Source: Leptolyngbyaceae cyanobacterium JSC-12 (lineage in GTDB: Bacteria > Cyanobacteriota > Cyanobacteriia > Leptolyngbyales > Leptolyngbyaceae). From it: a stretch of DNA of 64,000 bases. Within the stretch, counting starts at the first letter, position 1; each line of letters starts with the position of its first letter. Under the pieces are notes generated by a model. It was not told where the DNA came from. It searched no databases and was given only the letters and a program-made list of their open reading frames with translations. The stretch lies in NCBI GenBank assembly GCA_000309945.1, contig CM001633.1, forward strand, positions 890,723-954,722, in the 5' to 3' direction. Below are positions 43,126-52,795 of the stretch, one piece after another. The translations under genes were made by a program, and so were the position numbers.

Positions 43126-45897
43126 CTAAATCACCACAAATGAGGTTGCGGCTTGAGCAATCAAAGCCGATGCATTAACCCCATCCAGACGAGCGAGTAA
43201 CTGGGAAGTGGCAGTATCTCGAATCCAGGTCTGACTACTGCGTTGCGTGATTGACAATTGCCCATAGGTCAATCCGCCTGTTAGCCCAATCTGGTCTTCA
43301 CCTACTCGGAAGTCGCGAATGGTGTCGATGCCTTCTCCTGGAGCCAGAACGAAAATGTCCGCCCCTGCATCGCCAGTGAGGATGTCATTGCCCAGACCAC
43401 CATACAAGCGATCGCTGCCTGCGCCGCCATAGAGCAGATCATCGCCATCCCCACCAAATAGCAGATCATCACCCTCATCACCATAGAGTTGGTCATTGCC
43501 CAGTTCACCATGCAGTTCGTCATTCCCCTCCTGTCCAAACAGGCGATCATGACCAGCGCCACCCCAGATCACATCATCTCCCAGATCACCAGAAATAATG
43601 TCTTGCCCATCGAACCCAAAGATGATGTCAGGATTGACTGTTCCTACAAGGGTTTCTGATTCGTTAGTGCCGTTAATTGGCAGGATTGGTGCGGGGGCGA
43701 TCGTCAAGACAAACGTATCCGTTACCGTACCACCAAACCCATCGTTGGCAGTCAAATCAATGCTGATTGTCCCAACATTACCAGGAGCAGGAATTCCACT
43801 GAAAGTGCGCGTTACTGGATCGAAGATCAACCAGGAAGGCAAGGGGCTACCTCCTGTTAAAGTAGCACTCAGCGATAAGGGATCATTATCCAGATCGGTA
43901 AAGGCTGTCGCTCCAACAGTGTACTGAAATAGCGTTGTAGCAGTGGTTGTCTGATCAGGGATAGGGATGGATACGACTGGCGGATTGTTTGCTCCTCGCA
44001 CCGTTGCCTGAATCGTAAAATCAAACGGGTTTTCGTCGCTGTCGTTGTTGCTTAATACAAAGGTGCCAGAGTATGTCCCAGCGGTGCTGGTATCAACCTG
44101 AATAGTTAAGGATGTGGAAGCACCCGCTGCTAGTGTTCCTGGTAAAACACCTGCCAGACTAAATCCGGTTGGCAATGATAATCCTGTTAAATCGAGAGGA
44201 GCTGTGCCTGTGTTGAATACTGTGAAGGTTCGAATCAGGGTGTCCCCGATCAACGCATTACCGAAATTGATTGGAGTGGTTGTGCCATCTAAAATATTAG
44301 TTGCTCCATCTTGCATCCCAATTTCAGGCATGGGGATGCCAGGAGCTTCTACTGCACCAATATCCATCAAGGCTGTACCGTTGAGATCCCCATCTTGGGG
44401 ACGAGGTGCACCAGATTGATCTGTTCCCAAGCCGAAAGCAACTCCTGCATCGATCGCTGGACTCCCTGCTGATAGCGTATGCACCAGCGCCCCATTGACA
44501 AATTGCAGCGGATTCAGCAATGGATCGGCAATTAGAACTCCTGGCACCACGTTCTTGTCGTTGAAGAAGTTGGTGAGTTTGCCTGGAAATTGCAGGTTCC
44601 CGCCGCCATCAATGAAATTATCACCAGAAGCATGTTGCAGAATCTGGAATGGATTATTGGCAGTGTTGTTGTTGAACAATGAGTTGATGAAGGTGACGAC
44701 GGCAGAACTATTTGCCGAGAGTGCGCCGCCTACCCAGGCAGCATTGTTATTGGCAAAGGTCGTGTTTGCGATCGTGGCGGGAGCATTGTAAAATGCCAAC
44801 CCACCCCCTACCTGACTGAAAACATCGCCAGGTCCACCGCCTGCCCGGTTGCCAGAAAACGTGCTGTTGGTGATAGTTGTAGGAGAATCGTAAACCCACA
44901 ATCCACCGCCCTGACTGGGTGCTGTATTGTTGGCAAAGGTAGTGTTGCGAACCTCTAATCCCCGGTTAAAACCGTTACTAATGACGGTGACTGCACCACC
45001 GTTACCATTGTTTCCACCTGGCAAAGACAGGACTGCATTATCAACAAAGCGGCTGTTCTCGATGATCACGTTATCCTGTCCGGCAGCGGTGTAGAGGTAA
45101 GCGGCTCCGCCCTCGCCTCGTCCCCGGTTGCCTTCAAACACGCTGCCGCTGATGCTGATATAGCCTGCTGGCTCGGTTGTGGAACTGGCGCGATCAGTGT
45201 AGACAGCTCCACCAAATCCCCGCAAAAAGGGATTGGGATTACCAGTGTCGTAATAGGCAGCAGTGGTGTCGTTGTTAATGAACTGGGAGTTTTCAATCAG
45301 CAATTTGCCGTTGAGGCTGTTGATGGCGGCTCCGTTGATGCCTCGGTTATTGCTAAAAATACTGTTTTGCACGAATAGGGTACCGGGACTGACGAATCCG
45401 ATCGCGCCTGCGCCCCGTTCATCATTACCCGCGATCGCGACGTTGTTGGTAAACCGACTGTTGACTACAGCAATGTTGGTTTCCCAAGCACCAAACAGCG
45501 CTCCGCCGCCCCGATCTGCCGTATTGTTGTTAAAACTAACATTTAGAACGGCGAGTTGAGCACGGTTTTCGGCAAGAATCGCTCCGCCGCGATCGCTGGT
45601 GTAAGCATTACTCAGTGTCAGGTTTTGAATCGTCAGGGTGGTGGGAAAACTGACATTGGAATTGAGAAAAAAGATGCGAGAGCTGTTGTTGCCGCTAATC
45701 GTCAAGTTAGGAGCACCTGCCCCATCAATAAGCAGGTTTTTGCCAGGAGTAATTTCAATCTGACCCGATGTGAGTGTAATCGTAGAACCGGGTGCCAGGT
45801 TGAATTCAATGGTATCTCCAGACTGAGCGATCGCGATCGCTTCTCTTAACGACCCTGCTCCGCTGTCTGCTGTGGACGTTACAAAAATAGTTGGCAT
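43126..45897 (-). CDS. Large RTX-type surface protein with beta-helix and Ig-like domains
   Basis: A 923-residue protein without a classical signal peptide, as in type I secretion. Residues ~1-470 form a right-handed beta-helix of the polymorphic outer membrane type (pattern: NNTADRGGGALF, FANNTAPSQGGGLWVYDSPT). Residues ~525-640 are a choice-of-anchor D domain (GTAPLDLTGLSLPTGFSLAG). Residues ~650-745 form a cadherin/He_PIG-type domain (PLPSWLIFDPVTRTFSGIP). From ~770 come six or so RTX nonapeptides (GGAGSDRLYGGLGNDILTGD), which bind Ca2+. The end ADIFVLAPGEGIDTIRDFRV matches the terminal secretion-signal region. It is probably exported by a TolC/HlyBD-like system, absent from this window, and works in adhesion or matrix. 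Confidence 0.88.
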   Translation of the reverse strand: MPTIFVTSTADSGAGSLREAIAIAQSGDTIEFNLAPGSTITLTSGQIEITPGKNLLIDGAGAPNLTISGNNSSRIFFLNSNVSFPTTLTIQNLTLSNAYTSDRGGAILAENRAQLAVLNVSFNNNTADRGGGALFGAWETNIAVVNSRFTNNVAIAGNDERGAGAIGFVSPGTLFVQNSIFSNNRGINGAAINSLNGKLLIENSQFINNDTTAAYYDTGNPNPFLRGFGGAVYTDRASSTTEPAGYISISGSVFEGNRGRGEGGAAYLYTAAGQDNVIIENSRFVDNAVLSLPGGNNGNGGAVTVISNGFNRGLEVRNTTFANNTAPSQGGGLWVYDSPTTITNSTFSGNRAGGGPGDVFSQVGGGLAFYNAPATIANTTFANNNAAWVGGALSANSSAVVTFINSLFNNNTANNPFQILQHASGDNFIDGGGNLQFPGKLTNFFNDKNVVPGVLIADPLLNPLQFVNGALVHTLSAGSPAIDAGVAFGLGTDQSGAPRPQDGDLNGTALMDIGAVEAPGIPMPEIGMQDGATNILDGTTTPINFGNALIGDTLIRTFTVFNTGTAPLDLTGLSLPTGFSLAGVLPGTLAAGASTSLTIQVDTSTAGTYSGTFVLSNNDSDENPFDFTIQATVRGANNPPVVSIPIPDQTTTATTLFQYTVGATAFTDLDNDPLSLSATLTGGSPLPSWLIFDPVTRTFSGIPAPGNVGTISIDLTANDGFGGTVTDTFVLTIAPAPILPINGTNESETLVGTVNPDIIFGFDGQDIISGDLGDDVIWGGAGHDRLFGQEGNDELHGELGNDQLYGDEGDDLLFGGDGDDLLYGGAGSDRLYGGLGNDILTGDAGADIFVLAPGEGIDTIRDFRVGEDQIGLTGGLTYGQLSITQRSSQTWIRDTATSQLLARLDGVNASALIAQAATSFVVI

Positions 45898-46463
45898 AGT
45901 CTTAAGTCTTGAACAAAGGATAAAAGTGGTGAATTGAACAGGGAAGACTCAGATTGAGCACACAAAAAATTGATTAGCAACCCCAAATAACTTAACTAAG
46001 GAGTCCCAAATGAATTTGCTTATGACAAATAAAGTCATGCACATACCGATAAGGCACTAATACATAACCTATTGGTCAACCCAGATGATCACTTAAGAGC
46101 TACCTACTCAAGAATTTGGAGGTGCTATGCACTTCGGGCTGGCTATTAACTGGGAGCAAACAAGCTATCAACACCATTTGAAAGTAACTTCGATGAGTTC
46201 CTGACACCTCTTCTATCAAGGCTTACATGTATCCGGAATAGTTTCTTAAAAGCTATTAAATTCAGTACTAGTACGATGCTTCTATTAACTTATTAAAATT
46301 AAATTCGGTATATTTTCTTAGTCAATTTCAACATTCTCCTCATTACCTCTTAATCCGGTATAAAGCCTTAATAAGAAGTTGGGGTTATGCCTGTTCTCAA
46401 ATGACGGAGATAGGTATCCTACGGATAGGATTACTCAACTGTAAATCGCTCAGGAAATTTGTT
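45898..46463. other. Divergent intergenic region
   Basis: About 570 AT-rich bases lie between the divergently transcribed RTX and hydrolase genes, so both promoters are expected here. TATATTTTCTTA near 46310 and ATTAAAATTAAATTC could be promoter parts. I see no gene, repeat or strong hairpin. Confidence 0.4.
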
Positions 46464-47237
46464 ATGTCCACATCCGTGATTCTGGCACACGAAATACTGG
46501 GAGACGGTTCGCAAAAAGTAATTGTGATGGGCGGCTGGCTGGGCGATCGTTCCGTGTTTCAGCCAATTCACTCCTGGCTGGATCGCACCCAGTTTACCTA
46601 TTGTTTTGTCGATCCACGCGGATATGGGGAATCGCGAGCAATCGCAGGAGCACACACGATCGCTGAAATTGCTGGGGACGTGATTGCCCTGGCAGATTCA
46701 TTAGGCTGGCAGCAGTTTCACTACATTGGGCACTCAATGATGGGCAAAGTGGCGCAGTACCTATGTGCCAAGTATGGCGATCGCGTTCGATCGGCAATTG
46801 GAGTTACGCCAGTTCCCGCCTGCAAAATTCCAATGGATGAGAGTAGCAAACAATTGTTTTCAACCGCGTGGGAAGTTCCTGCCAATCGCGGCACAATCTG
46901 TATGGTGACCACTGGAAACCGCCATACGAAAATCTGGGAGCAATTCATGATCAGCGAATCACTTCGCACCACTACGCCTGATGCGTTCCGAGATTACTTT
47001 TATATGTGGTCGGAAGAAGATTTTGCCGCAGAAGTACAGGGTTGCTCGGCGCCTTTTCTGGCGATCGTGGGTGAACACGATGCTGGAGTTCCTGCTGAAG
47101 TAGTACAAAACACCATCTTGCAATGGTTTCCCCAGGCTGAGTTACACATCATGTCCAATGCTGGGCACTACCCTATGCAGGAAATCCCAATTCAGTTTGT
47201 GACTGTTTGCGAAGCCTTCATAGCTCGATTTGCTTAA
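46464..47237 (+). CDS. Alpha/beta hydrolase
   Basis: A 257-residue enzyme. ATG 46464 is preceded by AGGA at 46452-46455; the frame is open back to ATG 46401, but that extra part (LRIGLLNCKSLRKF) does not look like protein. Motifs: VIVMGGWLGDRSVFQPIHSW, CFVDPRGYGESRAIAGAHT, the nucleophile Ser in YIGHSMMGKVAQYL (GHSMG class), the Asp in FLAIVGEHDAGVPAE, and the His in SNAGHYPMQEIP. These match non-heme haloperoxidase/lipase-type hydrolases. Substrate unknown. It ends 11 bases before the convergent SAF oxidoreductase gene. Confidence 0.9.
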   Translation: MSTSVILAHEILGDGSQKVIVMGGWLGDRSVFQPIHSWLDRTQFTYCFVDPRGYGESRAIAGAHTIAEIAGDVIALADSLGWQQFHYIGHSMMGKVAQYLCAKYGDRVRSAIGVTPVPACKIPMDESSKQLFSTAWEVPANRGTICMVTTGNRHTKIWEQFMISESLRTTTPDAFRDYFYMWSEEDFAAEVQGCSAPFLAIVGEHDAGVPAEVVQNTILQWFPQAELHIMSNAGHYPMQEIPIQFVTVCEAFIARFA

Positions 47238-47248
47238 ACCCGACTTGC

Positions 47249-48604
47249 TTAAAGTACTGCCAGTGGCTGGGCGGAGGCAAAGTAGGCATTTTGTTCCGCC
47301 CGCAGTTTGTCACACAAGCGTCCCTGCGGCAGTTCCACATCATCATAAGTAAGCACCTGATCTTTAGCAACGTCACGCTTTAAGCGACAACCTTCTGCTA
47401 AGCCGATGGGTAGGAGGTTTTCTGCCTGAGTAATTTTGGCAGTTTCGCATTGCCCATAGGTCATGTAGCCGCCAATACAATCGATGGTTTCGCCCGCTTT
47501 CAGGTCAATTTTGGCAGTGGTGATCACGTCCACCATTGGCGCACCTAGCGGAGCTAACACCGCATCTCGGAACAACACTACTCGTGCCACCGAAAGGGGC
47601 ACTTCTAAATGGCAGAGGTGGTAGGGGTGATAGAAGCTGTAGAGCGGACCTTCACCCAGTTTGTAGAGGTTGAGGTAGTGGCGCTGTTTAGGGTCATCGT
47701 GAGTGCCAAACACGAACACACCCGGTCCCGGTTTAACTCCAACTACGTAATCCACAATGCCGCCGAGTTCCTTCAGGTAGTCTACATCGTACATTTTGGT
47801 GAGATCGTCAATGTGTCCGGTGTAGTTGAGGTTGAATTGCTGAACGAGTTCATCTTTATGCAGATTGAAGTCATACCCCAACATCCCACGTTTGGCAATG
47901 GTCATGCCTGTGCCGTTTGCCACGATCGCCTGCTCAAATGAGATCTTGGTGCCATCAGCAAAACTGGTGACCATATGAACATTCTGACCCCATTTTTCGG
48001 CAAAGCCTTTTTGAGTTGTGGGGTTGCGATAAGCATCCTGCAAGCCTTTGATGTTGCCACAGAGCAAGGGCGTAACGCCTAAACTCTTGACGTAGCGATA
48101 CAGGTTCATTTCCACGCCAGGCTGGTCGCCATCGCAGGCAGACAGAACAACCCCTGCTTTGTCGGCGTAAACCTTGAGAATCGGGCCAATCGTGCCATCG
48201 AGTTCGGCATTCATCAAGACGACATGCTTCTGGTGGGTGATCGCTTCCATCACGACATGGGCACCAAACTCCACCGCCCCCGTGACTTCAATCAAGGCAT
48301 CGATCCCCTGCGCCTGACACAGCAGCATCGCATCATCGGTAACGGCAGGCTTTCCTTGCGCGATCGCAGATTCTAATTCGCCAACAGTCGTCACCACTCG
48401 AATATCTTCAATCCCAGCTTCAGTGTAAGCTCGCCTGGCAGTTTCCATATTGCGGTTGAAAATCGCTACCAGTTCCATCCCAGGCACCGAGTTTACGATT
48501 TGATTAGCAATGCCGCGGCCCATAAAGCCAGAGCCAATCATCCCCACTCGCACCGGATTACCCGCTTCCTGCCGCGCCTTTAGTGCTGTATCCACAATTA
48601 ACAT
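47249..48604 (-). CDS. Homoserine-dehydrogenase-like NAD(P) oxidoreductase with SAF domain
   Basis: A 451-residue protein with a strong AGGAGGT eight bases before ATG 48604. The Rossmann domain starts with RVGMIGSGFMGRGIANQIVN, then ELVAIFNRNMETARRAY. The middle region has GALEFGAHVVMEAI-like sequence (GAVEFGAHVVMEAITHQKHV), then LSACDGDQPGVEMNLYRYVK. The last ~100 residues have the SAF (AFP-like) fold (LPIGLAEGCRLKRDVAKDQV, then LTYDDVELPQGRLCDKLR), which in sialic-acid synthases and altronate dehydratase shapes ligand binding. It is the last gene of the sugar operon; homologues sit in cyanobacterial LPS clusters, so it probably oxidises or reduces a sugar intermediate. The exact reaction is unknown. 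Confidence 0.8.
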   Translation of the reverse strand: MLIVDTALKARQEAGNPVRVGMIGSGFMGRGIANQIVNSVPGMELVAIFNRNMETARRAYTEAGIEDIRVVTTVGELESAIAQGKPAVTDDAMLLCQAQGIDALIEVTGAVEFGAHVVMEAITHQKHVVLMNAELDGTIGPILKVYADKAGVVLSACDGDQPGVEMNLYRYVKSLGVTPLLCGNIKGLQDAYRNPTTQKGFAEKWGQNVHMVTSFADGTKISFEQAIVANGTGMTIAKRGMLGYDFNLHKDELVQQFNLNYTGHIDDLTKMYDVDYLKELGGIVDYVVGVKPGPGVFVFGTHDDPKQRHYLNLYKLGEGPLYSFYHPYHLCHLEVPLSVARVVLFRDAVLAPLGAPMVDVITTAKIDLKAGETIDCIGGYMTYGQCETAKITQAENLLPIGLAEGCRLKRDVAKDQVLTYDDVELPQGRLCDKLRAEQNAYFASAQPLAVL

Positions 48605-48831
48605 GGTTGAAACCTCCTAATAGCTCAAAGCTTTTTTTGTTGCCCTGATGCTTTCTCGTCCAGCAGTTACAAACCGTGAGGCAACATCTGACCCGAAATT
48701 GGTTTGTTTGACTGTGAGAACTGATAGAGGGCATAAATTGTTCCTAGACGAAACCCTAAACCATTCACCCAAATCGCAAACCCGCCTCTGCCCCGACGAA
48801 TATTCAACTTCATGCCCAACGTCTCCAATCA

Positions 48832-49371
48832 CTACACGGAGGCTGGCTCAAGTAACGCCCAGGCAGCATCTTTCTCAGAAATAACTGTCACGGGTAAAGG
48901 CCATTCAATCCCAAATACGGGATCGTCATAGCGCAAGCCCCGCTCGTAACCAGGCGTATAGAACTCACCAACCTGATACACTACTTCCGAGTCATCTGTC
49001 AGGGATTGATACCCGTGGGCAAACATTTCGGGTACGTACAGCGATCTCCGATTGTCTGCAGTCAACTCCACGCCAATGTGTTGTCGAAAGGTGGGAGAGT
49101 CGGGGCGCAGGTCAATAATCACATCATAAATCGCCCCTTTTGTGCAACGCACTAGTTTTGTTTCAGCAGCCGGAGGAATTTGGTAATGCATCCCACGCAA
49201 TGTGCCAGCCTTATGATTAAACGACAAATTGCACTGAGCAACCGTAGGCTTTAGTCCGTTAGCTTCAAACTCCTTCGCGCAAAAAGTTCTAGCAAAGCCA
49301 CCCCGATGATCGGCTCGCAGTTCCAGATCAATGATAAATGCACCTTTTAGCTTAGTTTCAGTAAAAATCAT
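48832..49371 (-). CDS. dTDP-4-dehydrorhamnose 3,5-epimerase-like (RmlC/RfbC family) protein
   Basis: A 179-residue cupin, standard for RmlC. Key parts: HRGGFARTFCAKEF, NLSFNHKAGTLRGMHYQIPP with the catalytic His region, KLVRCTKGAIYDVIIDLRP and FAHGYQSLTDDSEVVYQVGE, and GLRYDDPVFGIEWPL at the end. It should epimerise a nucleotide-linked 4-keto sugar at C3 and/or C5. In this operon the substrate is more likely a CDP-sugar than dTDP-rhamnose, because the first gene makes CDP-glucose. The start overlaps the SDR stop codon by ATGA (49368-49371), showing translational coupling. Confidence 0.9.
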   Translation of the reverse strand: MIFTETKLKGAFIIDLELRADHRGGFARTFCAKEFEANGLKPTVAQCNLSFNHKAGTLRGMHYQIPPAAETKLVRCTKGAIYDVIIDLRPDSPTFRQHIGVELTADNRRSLYVPEMFAHGYQSLTDDSEVVYQVGEFYTPGYERGLRYDDPVFGIEWPLPVTVISEKDAAWALLEPASV

Positions 49372-50399
49372 GGCTTGCTCCAGAAGAAGTCTTTATCAAT
49401 TTGTTGGGTGCGGATGAGGTACTCCAATTGCTTCAAGCGAGTAAAACCCCGATGTTCAAACACATCTTTCGTCATGTCGATTTGAGTAAAAATATCACGA
49501 AGCTGTTTTGCACCCTGCTCTGCATCCCAATCACACTTGAAGCCCGGCAGTTGGGTGTTGATCTTCTCAAATGAGACCCGATAGCTGCGATTATCAGAGC
49601 CATTTGCGCCGAAACTAACCTGACATCCAGTGAATACATCTGCCACAATTTCGGCAATTTTTTTCACTTGATAATTGTTGGCACTATCCCCCACATTAAA
49701 GACTTGATTGTGCACAATATCTCGTGGTGCTTCCAGGACACACAACAGCGCTTTGGCAATATCCAGGGCGTGTACTAGGGGTCGCCAGGGGGTGCCGTCG
49801 CTGGTCATGCGAATTTCTTTTGTTGTCCACGCCAAGCCTGAAAGGTTGTTCAGCACCACATCAAATCGCATCCGGGGGGAGGCACCAAAAGCAGTAGCGT
49901 TGCGCATAAAGGTAGGGGAGAAATTGTCATCTGCCAGTTGGGTAACATCTCGCTCTACCAATACTTTGCACTCGGCGTAGGCAGTTTGCGGGTTAACAGG
50001 TGTGTCTTCAGTAACATCTCCTGTGACCTCGGCAATGCCATACACGCTACAGGAAGACATATATACGAAGCGCTTCACGCCAGCCTGTTTTGCCAGGTTT
50101 GCCAGACGAACCGAGCCTTTGTGGTTGATGTCGTAAGTGATGTTGGGGGCAAGCTGTCCGGTGGGATCATTGGACAGTTCGGCCATGTGGACGATCGCTT
50201 CAATGCCCTGCAAATCGTCTAGAGTGATATGGCGAATATCCTTATTCAGGGTTCTGGCCGTTTGTTGGGTGCCATTGTAGAGCCAGCCAACTTTATAAAA
50301 ACCTGTATCTACGGCTGTTACATCGTGTCCCTGTTCAAGCAGTAGGGAAGCAAAAAGACAGCCGAGGTATCCTTCTGTGCCGGTAACAAGTACTTTCAT
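49368..50399 (-). CDS. NAD-dependent epimerase/dehydratase (extended SDR)
   Basis: A 343-residue extended SDR. The cofactor motif is VLVTGTEGYLGCLFASLLLE; then AIVHMAELSNDPTGQLAP, the catalytic Ser-Tyr-Lys set in MSSCSVYG and TAYAECKVLVERDV, and PTFMRNATAFGASPRMRFDV. The C-terminal substrate domain ends in EHRGFTRLKQLEYL. Its place between the LhgO-like and RmlC-like genes fits a 4-ketosugar reductase or epimerase acting on the CDP-sugar. The start has TAGGA upstream. It ends in an ATGA overlap with the RmlC-like gene. Confidence 0.88.
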   Translation of the reverse strand: MKVLVTGTEGYLGCLFASLLLEQGHDVTAVDTGFYKVGWLYNGTQQTARTLNKDIRHITLDDLQGIEAIVHMAELSNDPTGQLAPNITYDINHKGSVRLANLAKQAGVKRFVYMSSCSVYGIAEVTGDVTEDTPVNPQTAYAECKVLVERDVTQLADDNFSPTFMRNATAFGASPRMRFDVVLNNLSGLAWTTKEIRMTSDGTPWRPLVHALDIAKALLCVLEAPRDIVHNQVFNVGDSANNYQVKKIAEIVADVFTGCQVSFGANGSDNRSYRVSFEKINTQLPGFKCDWDAEQGAKQLRDIFTQIDMTKDVFEHRGFTRLKQLEYLIRTQQIDKDFFWSKP

Positions 50400-50408
50400 G
50401 GCGGTGTC

Positions 50409-51626
50409 CTATGCGCTGATTGCAATTGGGTGAGTGGTGGGAGCTGGAACCTGGGCAGCGATCGCTCGACCGATTTCGATGGAAGAGGTAGCAGCAGGGG
50501 AAGGTGCATTGCAGACATGAATCGAGCGATCGCCATTGAGAATCAAGAAGTCGTCCACTAGGCTACCGTTATCCATTAAGGCTTGTGCCCGGACTCCGGC
50601 ATGGGTAGGAATCACATCCTCCATTCGCACATCTGGAATCAGCCGTTGCAGGCTACGGACAAACACGGCTTTACTGAGCGAGCGGATCATTTCCTTGATG
50701 CCTTCATCTGCATACTTGGATGCCAATTTCCAGAATGCTGGATAGGTCATAACTTCAAGAAAATCTCTGAAATCGAAGTCAGTTTTGTGGTAACCTTCGC
50801 GCTTCAGGCTGAGAACCGCATTGGGACCTGCATGAACACTTCCATCAATCATCTTGGTAAAGTGTACCCCCAGAAATGGGAAAGCTGGATTTGGCACTGG
50901 ATAAATGAGTGTGTTGACCAGGTAGCGCTTTTCAGGCACGAGTTCATAATATTCCCCGCGAAATGGCACAATTTTGGCGTGTGGATCGATGCCACCTAAT
51001 CTGGCAACGCGATCGCTGTATAGCCCAGCACAGTTAATCACAAACTGAGTCTCAAATGAACCCTGACTAGTTTCAAGCACCATTGCTTGAGGGGTTTTCA
51101 CAATCTTCAAGACCTGAGTGTTTAATCGTAAATCCCCCCCTTGCAGTTGAATCAGTTCTGCATACTTGTTTGCGACTTGTTTATAGTCAGTAATTCCTGT
51201 GGAAAAAACACGAATCCCTGCCAGGCAACTGACATACGGCTCAACTTCTTTGACTTCCTCCGCCGTAATACGTGCGACTTCAATGCCGTTTTGCAGTCCC
51301 CGCTGGTAAAGATTTTCTAACAAGGGCAACTCTCGCTCTTCAGTGGCAACAATTACCTTGCCGCACACTTCATAGGGCAGGTGATGTTTCTGGCAAAACT
51401 CTACCATCGACCGGCAACCATCCCGACAAAACTTTGCCTTGAAACTGCCAGGTTTATAGTAGATGCCTGAATGAATGACACCACTGTTATTCCCTGTCTG
51501 ATGAAACGCCCACTGGCTCTCTTTTTCCAGTACCAGAATGCGAGCATTTGGATAGCATTGCCCCAGCGCCATTCCTGTGGAAAGCCCAACAATCCCGCCC
51601 CCAATAATTGCAAAATCGTACATCAT
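50409..51626 (-). CDS. lhgO: L-2-hydroxyglutarate oxidase (LhgO)-like FAD enzyme
   Basis: A 405-residue protein from ATG 51626 (MMYDFAIIGGGIVG); a GTG at 51641 is an upstream alternative. It has the FAD dinucleotide motif IIGGGIVGLSTGMALGQ, the YKPGSFKAKFCRDGC region typical of the DAO family member LhgO, and the C-terminal DDFLILNGDRSIHVCNAPSP and ATSSIEIGRAIA loop. LhgO oxidises L-2-hydroxyglutarate to 2-oxoglutarate with FAD, giving electrons to the quinone pool. In cyanobacterial sugar clusters LhgO-like enzymes recur, so it may instead oxidise a sugar acid or recycle 2-oxoglutarate made by a neighbour. Ten bases separate it from the following SDR gene. Confidence 0.88.
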   Translation of the reverse strand: MMYDFAIIGGGIVGLSTGMALGQCYPNARILVLEKESQWAFHQTGNNSGVIHSGIYYKPGSFKAKFCRDGCRSMVEFCQKHHLPYEVCGKVIVATEERELPLLENLYQRGLQNGIEVARITAEEVKEVEPYVSCLAGIRVFSTGITDYKQVANKYAELIQLQGGDLRLNTQVLKIVKTPQAMVLETSQGSFETQFVINCAGLYSDRVARLGGIDPHAKIVPFRGEYYELVPEKRYLVNTLIYPVPNPAFPFLGVHFTKMIDGSVHAGPNAVLSLKREGYHKTDFDFRDFLEVMTYPAFWKLASKYADEGIKEMIRSLSKAVFVRSLQRLIPDVRMEDVIPTHAGVRAQALMDNGSLVDDFLILNGDRSIHVCNAPSPAATSSIEIGRAIAAQVPAPTTHPIAISA

Positions 51627-51674
51627 CGCCTGTGCTTCCACCCTTTCAGTAAGCAGTTACTTCAGTTGATCGAT

Positions 51675-52448
51675 TTACCAAACTTTCCAGGGAGCCTTGT
51701 TTTGTCGCCACAAGTCTTCCAGATAATTTTTATCTTTTAACGTATCCATTGGTTGCCAAAAGCCGTTGTGCTTATACGCCGACAATTGCCCCAGATGCGC
51801 CAGTTTTTGCAGCGGTTCTTGTTCCCAGGTGGTGGAATCATCCGCAATGTAATCTATCACTTCGGGTTCTAAAACAAAGTAGCCGCCGTTGATATAAGCC
51901 CCATCCCCATCTGGTTTTTCGTGAAAGGAAGTAATTAAGGTTTGCCCGTGAGCTAGGGCAATCGCGCCAAATCGACCAGGAGGTTGAACCGCTGTCAAAG
52001 TCGCCAAGGTTCCCTGCGCTCGATGGAATTGGATCAGTTCAGTAATATTTACATTGCTCACCCCATCCCCATAGGTGAAACAGAAGGTTTCATCACCAAT
52101 GTGATCTCGCACTCGTTTTAACCGTCCACCTGTCAGCGTATGTTCACCCGTGTCAATCAACGTCACTCGCCAGGGTTCCGCATTCCCCGCATGAACATCC
52201 ATCCGGTTAGTGCACATATCAAATGTGACATCAGACATGCGTAAGAAATAATTGGCAAAATACTCCTTAATAACGTAGCCTTTATAGCCGCAACAGATGA
52301 CGAACTCGTTGATACCGTGAGCAGAATAAATTTTCATAATGTGCCATAAAATTGGCTGCCCACCCACTTCTACCATTGGCTTTGGTTTAATGGCGGTTTC
52401 TTCGCTTAAACGAGTTCCTAATCCTCCAGCCAGGATAACTGCTTTCAT
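51675..52448 (-). CDS. rfbF: Glucose-1-phosphate cytidylyltransferase
   Basis: A 257-residue protein from ATG 52448; a GTG at 52457 adds three residues, but the family starts [14 protein letters not shown]. Motifs: [20 protein letters not shown], then [17 protein letters not shown], then [15 protein letters not shown] with the metal Asp, [20 protein letters not shown] and [16 protein letters not shown]. It joins CTP and glucose-1-phosphate to make CDP-glucose, the first step towards 3,6-dideoxyhexoses and other CDP-sugars. A CDP-glucose 4,6-dehydratase (rfbG) would be the next enzyme but is not in this window. It is the first gene of the five-gene minus-strand operon. Confidence 0.94.
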   Translation of the reverse strand: MKAVILAGGLGTRLSEETAIKPKPMVEVGGQPILWHIMKIYSAHGINEFVICCGYKGYVIKEYFANYFLRMSDVTFDMCTNRMDVHAGNAEPWRVTLIDTGEHTLTGGRLKRVRDHIGDETFCFTYGDGVSNVNITELIQFHRAQGTLATLTAVQPPGRFGAIALAHGQTLITSFHEKPDGDGAYINGGYFVLEPEVIDYIADDSTTWEQEPLQKLAHLGQLSAYKHNGFWQPMDTLKDKNYLEDLWRQNKAPWKVW

Positions 52449-52795
52449 AACTGACACTTTTAATAACAGGTAACCAAACCAACTGCTGAGATAACCATCC
52501 TAATAGCGCCACCTAAGTACATCTGTGAAGTAACGGTGAATAACCGCAATCAAAGTATGAAAAGTCAGCAAGAAGTAGGGGCTAGTTCTCCTTAAGCAGG
52601 AACTTTCAGAACAGATTTGGATACGAACCCCCGTGAAAACACATAACCAGTCAACCTAAAAAGCACTGATTCTTCGCCTTCTGCATGAGAATGACTATTA
52701 TTTATAGATAATTTGGTTAAGCATAGTATTCCCAAGAAATTGAATTTACTAACGAAAACAAACGGGTAAACGTACTTTTACAGATAGGCAAATTA
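52449..52795. promoter_or_regulatory. Divergent promoter region between rfbF and the CHASE2 cyclase
   Basis: About 350 bases separate two divergent starts, so both promoters should lie here. An AT-rich zone (TATTATTTATAGATAATTTGG near 52695) holds a short palindrome-like element and a possible -10 box (TAGATAAT). I see no known regulator site such as an NtcA palindrome. Confidence 0.4.

Noticed and set aside
46401-46463. Upstream start ATG 46401 for the hydrolase
   Set aside because: The extra 21 residues look non-coding, and a Shine-Dalgarno-like AGGA suits ATG 46464.
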